Below the pieces are notes generated by a model. The model ran no database searches. It had not been told where the DNA came from and saw nothing but the letters and a program-made list of their open reading frames with translations. Source: CAVTWY01 sp963738575 (GTDB taxonomy: Bacteria; Pseudomonadota; Gammaproteobacteria; Burkholderiales; Burkholderiaceae_C). From it: a stretch of 64,000 nt of DNA. A program made the position numbers and the translations under genes. Numbering within the stretch: the stretch's first letter is position 1; every line of letters starts with the position of its first letter. This document shows, in pieces, positions 59,847 through 64,000 of this stretch. The stretch spans positions 124,001 through 188,000 of the forward strand of contig CAVTWY010000003.1 in NCBI GenBank assembly GCA_963738575.1, given 5' to 3'.

Positions 59847-61427
59847 TCAAGCCGCTACCAAGGTTTTGCGCGGCGCCAAGGTGGCACTTGCGTCGGTCAG
59901 TGTGGTGTTGAACTCAGCGTATATTTCACGGTATGTTTGATTGACCATCTTTTGGTTGTAATAGCGTCGCACCCGCTCGCGCAGGGCCAAACCACAGCGG
60001 CGTCGCAGCACATCGTCGTGCAGCAGCTGGGCCACCGCCTGGGCCGTGGCCTGCGGGCTGGCCAAGGGGGTGATCACCCCACCCGCAGGCAGGGCGGGGA
60101 ACTCACCTGCACGGCCGTGGATGATTTCGCTGCACGCCCCCACGTCGGTGGCCACACACGCGATGCCTGCGGCTCCAGCCTCCAGCATCACGAGCGGTTG
60201 AGCCTCGCTCAAGCTTGTAAGCACCAACACGTCGATGAATGGCAAGACCGCTTCGGTGTCCATGGGTCCGGTGAATTCAAAGGTGTCCTGCAACCCCAGG
60301 TAATTGACCATGTCGGCGCATGACTGGTCGTAGTCTGGGTCTTCGTCTCGCGGGCCGATCATCAGCACTTGCACACTTGGCACCATGTCGCGCAGCATCG
60401 CGGCCGCGCGAATGTAGGTCTTGACGTCTTTGATGGGCACCACGCGGCCAATCAGGGCCACCGTGGGTCGGCGCGGCGCAAGGTCTTGTTCGATGGCTCG
60501 GAACCGCTTCACTTGGATCCCGTTGGGTACCACCATCATGCGGCTGCGCATCGCGCCATCGCGTTCCTGCTGGGTTTGATTGCCTTCAAACAAGGTCACG
60601 ATGCGGCTGGCGGTTTCGTACGCTGCGCGTGCGTAACCACCAAACGCCTGCATCCAAACATCGCGCAGGTCGGTGGGGCGCTGATCGATGCTGAGCGAGA
60701 CAGGTTTGGGCTGACGCAGCCAGTCGGCCATGGCAATTTCGACGCGACGCTCGTTGGTGTAAATGCCGTGTTCGGTCAACAAACCCGGCCGACCCGTGGC
60801 AATGACGGCGCGCGCCATGGCCAAGCCGGCGTAGCCCGTGGACAAGGCGTGGTACGTTCTGGCATTGGGCAAGCGAGACAACATCACGGCGCACAGTGCG
60901 CCCATCATGGCTCGCCAGCTCCAGAAGTAGTGCAGGAACGAAACGTGGGGCACGCTCGCTTGATACATGCGCTGCACCATGTCGTAGGCCGCCTGAGAGT
61001 TCAACAGTTGCGCCATCGTGGCGCTGTCGTGATGTTGTGACAGCACCTGCATCAGTTGGCGCAAGCTGTTTCGCCCACCGCCGCCCAGCAGCGCCTGCAT
61101 CGGTGCTTCCAGCTTTTGCATCAATGCCTGTGCGTGGGTGTTGTTGGGGCATCGGGATTCGTGCTGCACCAGCGCCATGTTGCGCAAGCTCAACACGTTG
61201 GGTGGCAGGGCGTAACGAAACGGCAAGGGCTGTTCGTCGCTCACCAAACAAACGATGTGAAACTTCAGGCGCGTGTGCTTTGAAATCAAGTCGTGCACCC
61301 ATTGCGACACGCCGCCTGTGACGTAGGGGTAAGCGCCTTCGATAAACAGGCAAACGTCGGCCGATGCGTTGGGTTCTGTTCCAACAGCCACCGGCGAAGG
61401 TTTGGCACTTGTGTTTGTCATGGTCAA
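59847..61427 (-). CDS. pelF: Pel polysaccharide glycosyltransferase PelF
   Basis: A 526-residue GT4-family enzyme. The N-terminal donor/acceptor region DVCLFIEGAYPYVTGGVSQW is diagnostic of PelF. The GT4 C-terminal motifs are ALIGRVVPIKDVKTYIRAAA and LTSLSEAQPLVMLEAGAAGI, with the E-x7-E pair. It polymerises the partially acetylated amino-sugar chain from a UDP-sugar in the cytoplasm. Its ATG overlaps the pelE stop (ATGA). Confidence 0.95.
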   Translation of the reverse strand: MTMTNTSAKPSPVAVGTEPNASADVCLFIEGAYPYVTGGVSQWVHDLISKHTRLKFHIVCLVSDEQPLPFRYALPPNVLSLRNMALVQHESRCPNNTHAQALMQKLEAPMQALLGGGGRNSLRQLMQVLSQHHDSATMAQLLNSQAAYDMVQRMYQASVPHVSFLHYFWSWRAMMGALCAVMLSRLPNARTYHALSTGYAGLAMARAVIATGRPGLLTEHGIYTNERRVEIAMADWLRQPKPVSLSIDQRPTDLRDVWMQAFGGYARAAYETASRIVTLFEGNQTQQERDGAMRSRMMVVPNGIQVKRFRAIEQDLAPRRPTVALIGRVVPIKDVKTYIRAAAMLRDMVPSVQVLMIGPRDEDPDYDQSCADMVNYLGLQDTFEFTGPMDTEAVLPFIDVLVLTSLSEAQPLVMLEAGAAGIACVATDVGACSEIIHGRAGEFPALPAGGVITPLASPQATAQAVAQLLHDDVLRRRCGLALRERVRRYYNQKMVNQTYREIYAEFNTTLTDASATLAPRKTLVAA

Positions 61428-62653
61428 ACCGTCCGGGGTGCAAAGTAGGGCACAGTGATCACCCGCTTGGGCGGGCGCATCACCGCTTCACCGTCCACCA
61501 CGTCGTCCAATTCGATCGGCACGATGTCGGTGCCGGGTCGCGCGGTGCCGTGTGCCCAGGCATGGGCAGCTTGCAGGCTGCGATCGTCCAGCAAGTTGGC
61601 TTGACGCGCTTGCATCAGCAGCGGTGCGCTGTAGTGGCGAAGCTCTGTGTACTGGCGGCGCCGAAACAATGCTTCCAGGAACCAACTGGTCAACGTCGCG
61701 TTCGCCTGGCCCGAATCCATCAACGGGCGATAGGTTTGAATGGCCTCGTCCTCACGGTTGAGCTTCACCAGCAGACGAATCACCGCGTTGGCGATGTGTG
61801 GGGCGCTCGGTTGGTGCTCGCCCGCGATGCCGTACATCTCGAGCGCACGCTCTCGGGTTTCGGTGGTGCGGATGTCGTCGAGCAGGCCCGTGTTGGCGTA
61901 TTCGTCATAGTGCTGCGCCAACGCAAGGGCGCGTTTGGCGTTTTCGGGGTCATGGGCCCAGTCACTTTCAAGGCTTATCGACGAGTCCAAAAACTCACTT
62001 TCGATGCGTGACGCTGTGGCGGCGGCCACCATGCGCACGCTGGGTTCTGCGTCGCGCATGGCACGCTTGAGGGTGCGCGCAAACTGCGGCCTGAAGTGCG
62101 CGCCAATGGCCGCGACCACGTCTTGTTTCTGCTTGGGCGTTCCATGCGACATGACATCGGCAAAGGGGCTGACGGACGGGCGTGCTGCAAGGTCGGTGGC
62201 CACGCCTTGGTGGTCGTGACGGTTGTCGAGTTGATCGATGTCGGCCGGCCCGATCACGTTCAACCAGGCAGGGTCTTGGGCCACACCGCGACGGTCAAAA
62301 ACGTGCTTCAGCGCGGCGGCAAGCAAGCCCCCCGCAGCACCCAGGGGCCCCAAGGCGGCGATGCCCATGGCCAGAAGTCGCCATGCTGCTGAATCCTGTG
62401 CGGGGCCAGCGTTTGTCGTGCGGCGGTCCATCAATTTCAACGCCCACAAGCAGGCCAGACCCGCCGCTGCATGCGCCCCCATCAACACCCACCACAGGCC
62501 GGGTGCCATCAGAAGGCTTTGCGGCGCGATCAGCAGGCCCAACACGGCCAGCTCGATCACCAGCGCCAAGATGACCCAGACACGCCCGGCGGTGGCTTGG
62601 GCTGGGCTGCGGGGTGTTTCGGAAGTTGCGGGGCTCACGGCTTTGGCGTTCAT
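61424..62653 (-). CDS. pelE: Pel assembly protein PelE
   Basis: A 409-residue protein. Two membrane segments lie near 25-45 and 48-72, with a third near 90-115 (LLAMGIAALGPLGAAGGLLA). A long cytoplasmic helical, TPR-like part follows (AKRALALAQHYDEYANTGLL, AVIRLLVKLNREDEAIQTYR). PelE forms a complex with PelD and PelG in P. aeruginosa. It is longer than the P. aeruginosa protein (329). The assignment relies on gene order D-E-F-G as well as architecture. Confidence 0.87.
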   Translation of the reverse strand: MNAKAVSPATSETPRSPAQATAGRVWVILALVIELAVLGLLIAPQSLLMAPGLWWVLMGAHAAAGLACLWALKLMDRRTTNAGPAQDSAAWRLLAMGIAALGPLGAAGGLLAAALKHVFDRRGVAQDPAWLNVIGPADIDQLDNRHDHQGVATDLAARPSVSPFADVMSHGTPKQKQDVVAAIGAHFRPQFARTLKRAMRDAEPSVRMVAAATASRIESEFLDSSISLESDWAHDPENAKRALALAQHYDEYANTGLLDDIRTTETRERALEMYGIAGEHQPSAPHIANAVIRLLVKLNREDEAIQTYRPLMDSGQANATLTSWFLEALFRRRQYTELRHYSAPLLMQARQANLLDDRSLQAAHAWAHGTARPGTDIVPIELDDVVDGEAVMRPPKRVITVPYFAPRTV

Positions 62654-62664
62654 GGGGCGGCGGC

Positions 62665-64000
62665 TCAGGCCGCCTTCATGGTTCCGACCAACGGTGACAG
62701 CCGTTGGCGCACCATGGCGTGAATGCCCTCGTCTTCCAAGGCCTGGCGCAGCTTGAGGATGATGCGTGCTGCAAAGGGGCGTGCCGTGTCAACACTGAGG
62801 TAGGGTAAAAACACCACGTAACCACCCTGATCGTTGGTAGCGCAACACAATTGCTCGGGCAGCGTGGCCTGCGCCAAGGCTTTTGCCACCACGCCAGCGG
62901 CTTGTTGGCGCATGTGCGTTTGATTGGCTGCTCCGTTAAAAGTAAGCTCAAACTGCAGGGTCGATGCTTGCATTCCCGAGCGGTACACCATGCTGTGCAT
63001 CAACGCGCGCACAGGCTCCACCAGAAGGGGTGATCCCACACGCGTTCCCTCAGCAGGCCGCTGGGGCGTGCTGCCACCGCGCTCGCCCCGATGGGCCTGC
63101 GTGATGGCGGCGCCGATCCAGGCGCAAAGCACGTGAAAGTTCTGAATGCTGGCGGCGTGCAAGTCAAGAAAATCCATGGATTCGATCTTCAACATGCCGA
63201 TGACTTCGCTGGTGTCGCCGTTGACGATGGGCCCTGCAAGGATGCCCTCGTCACGCAGGAAGGGCTCGTCGTTGGGCTGCGTGACGGCCACCTGCCGACG
63301 CTCCGAGACCACGGCCCTGAACAGCGGCGAGCTCGGGTCGAAGCGGCGCGCAAATCGGTCACCCGCCACCCAGCCTTCGCTGACGGCGGCGTCAAGCAGC
63401 GTGCCATCCAGCAAGTAGAGCGAGAATTTTTTGGGGTTGAGTGCCGTGCGAACCAACTCCGTGACACCCACCAACACGTCGCCCACACCGTCACGCTCGA
63501 TCGCTCGCGACGCGCTGTACATCGCGTGCACGGTCACCGACTGATCAGCCACCCGCTCTTCGAGGTGCTCTTTTTGGCGGGTGAGCCGGTCGCAGGCGAG
63601 GCTGAGCCCTCGGGCGCGGTCGCGCGCGGTGTCAAGCGACTCTTGCATCAGCACGCTGCGCCTGCGAAAGGCGTCGCGAATTTCGCCCAGCACCACGGCT
63701 GCCACCAACCACAGCAGGGGTTCGCGCACGGCGCGCAACAACCAAACGTAGCCGCCTTCACCCGCCATGCGGGCTGGAAACTGCCCCCACAGCAGCGCCA
63801 CCGTGCCCACTGCAGCCGCCCACAACGCCTCGCGCGTGCCGTAGTACGTGGCCGCCAACAGCACCGGGATCCACAGGGGGTGGGGTTTGAGGCTGGCAAA
63901 GCGGTTGCCTGGCCCCCAGATTCGATCGATGAGCAGCACCAGGCCCACCAACACCAACACCTCCAGGATGGCGCTGACGCGCACACCCAAAAACCGGCGA
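62665..64000 (-). CDS. pelD: Pel regulatory receptor PelD, N-terminus beyond window edge
   Basis: About 445 residues within the window; the frame stays open to the right edge (RRFLGVRVSAILEVL), so the start is missing. Four membrane segments fill about 5-110. A coiled coil (QKEHLEERVADQS) leads to a GAF domain at about 150-300 (VIGMLKIESMDFLDLHAASI), then a degenerate GGDEF-like domain. In P. aeruginosa the last domain binds c-di-GMP through an RxxD inhibitory-site motif. I see no RxxD after residue 250 here. It is co-transcribed with pelE, pelF and pelG. Confidence 0.9.
   Translation of the reverse strand, partial: RRFLGVRVSAILEVLVLVGLVLLIDRIWGPGNRFASLKPHPLWIPVLLAATYYGTREALWAAAVGTVALLWGQFPARMAGEGGYVWLLRAVREPLLWLVAAVVLGEIRDAFRRRSVLMQESLDTARDRARGLSLACDRLTRQKEHLEERVADQSVTVHAMYSASRAIERDGVGDVLVGVTELVRTALNPKKFSLYLLDGTLLDAAVSEGWVAGDRFARRFDPSSPLFRAVVSERRQVAVTQPNDEPFLRDEGILAGPIVNGDTSEVIGMLKIESMDFLDLHAASIQNFHVLCAWIGAAITQAHRGERGGSTPQRPAEGTRVGSPLLVEPVRALMHSMVYRSGMQASTLQFELTFNGAANQTHMRQQAAGVVAKALAQATLPEQLCCATNDQGGYVVFLPYLSVDTARPFAARIILKLRQALEDEGIHAMVRQRLSPLVGTMKAA

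Overview
The window is a continuous, GC-rich, densely coded chromosomal segment from a betaproteobacterium, most likely Burkholderiales (Comamonadaceae or a relative). Clues are the glucokinase fused to an RpiR-type regulator, a narK1-narK2-GHJI operon followed by a parvulin gene, the pel operon, many small Burkholderiales-style stress genes, and AGGAG-type ribosome sites. I saw no rRNA, tRNA, CRISPR array, insertion sequence or phage gene. All assignments are from reading the sequence; no database search was possible.

Layout. (1) 1-7.8 kb, minus strand: most of a giant cyclic beta-1,2-glucan synthase (GT84-GH94), cut by the left edge, preceded by a tiny membrane ORF. (2) 7.8-16.8 kb: an envelope/osmotic/oxidative stress island. 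It holds DUF883 and DUF1328 membrane proteins, two tiny exported proteins, an L,D-transpeptidase-like protein, a DUF2177 protein, a CHASE3 histidine kinase, a stand-alone receiver, a BON lipoprotein, a NarL-type response regulator, a KatE catalase with a possible leader peptide, and a 47-residue membrane protein. Eight copies of a palindrome close to GTAGGA-N4-TCCTAC lie in the upstream regions of these genes, which suggests one regulon. (3) 16.7-24.4 kb: a TAXI-type solute-binding protein, hypothetical genes around a hairpin-rich intergenic stretch, an RNase II-type exonuclease, and two divergent glucokinase genes (one fused to an RpiR regulator) with a matched pair of candidate operators between them.

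(4) 24.5-35.1 kb: the respiratory nitrate reductase operon, transcribed narK1-narK2-narG-narH-narJ-narI-ppiC on the minus strand. (5) 35.1-47.3 kb: a low-oxygen island with a DUF4010 membrane protein, a universal stress protein, a FocA/NirC channel broken by two apparent one-base insertions, a beta-CASP RNA metallohydrolase, a two-component pair, an FNR-like regulator without the N-terminal cysteine cluster, an ornithine-carbamoyltransferase-like protein with altered active-site motifs, and an acyl-CoA synthetase/GNAT fusion. Three FNR-type boxes, two of them identical 14-mers, tie this island to the nar operon.

(6) 47.3-55.3 kb: a fully overlapping glycogen operon glgP-glgB-glgX-malQ (minus). 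(7) 55.5-58.4 kb: an exported protein of unknown function, an acyl-CoA ligase and a membrane-anchored TlpA-like thioredoxin. (8) 58.4-64 kb: pelG, pelF, pelE and the C-terminal part of pelD (minus); pelABC would lie past the right edge.

Taken together the window describes a facultative denitrifier or nitrate respirer that stores glycogen, makes cyclic glucan and Pel polysaccharide, and has a layered stress and oxygen response.
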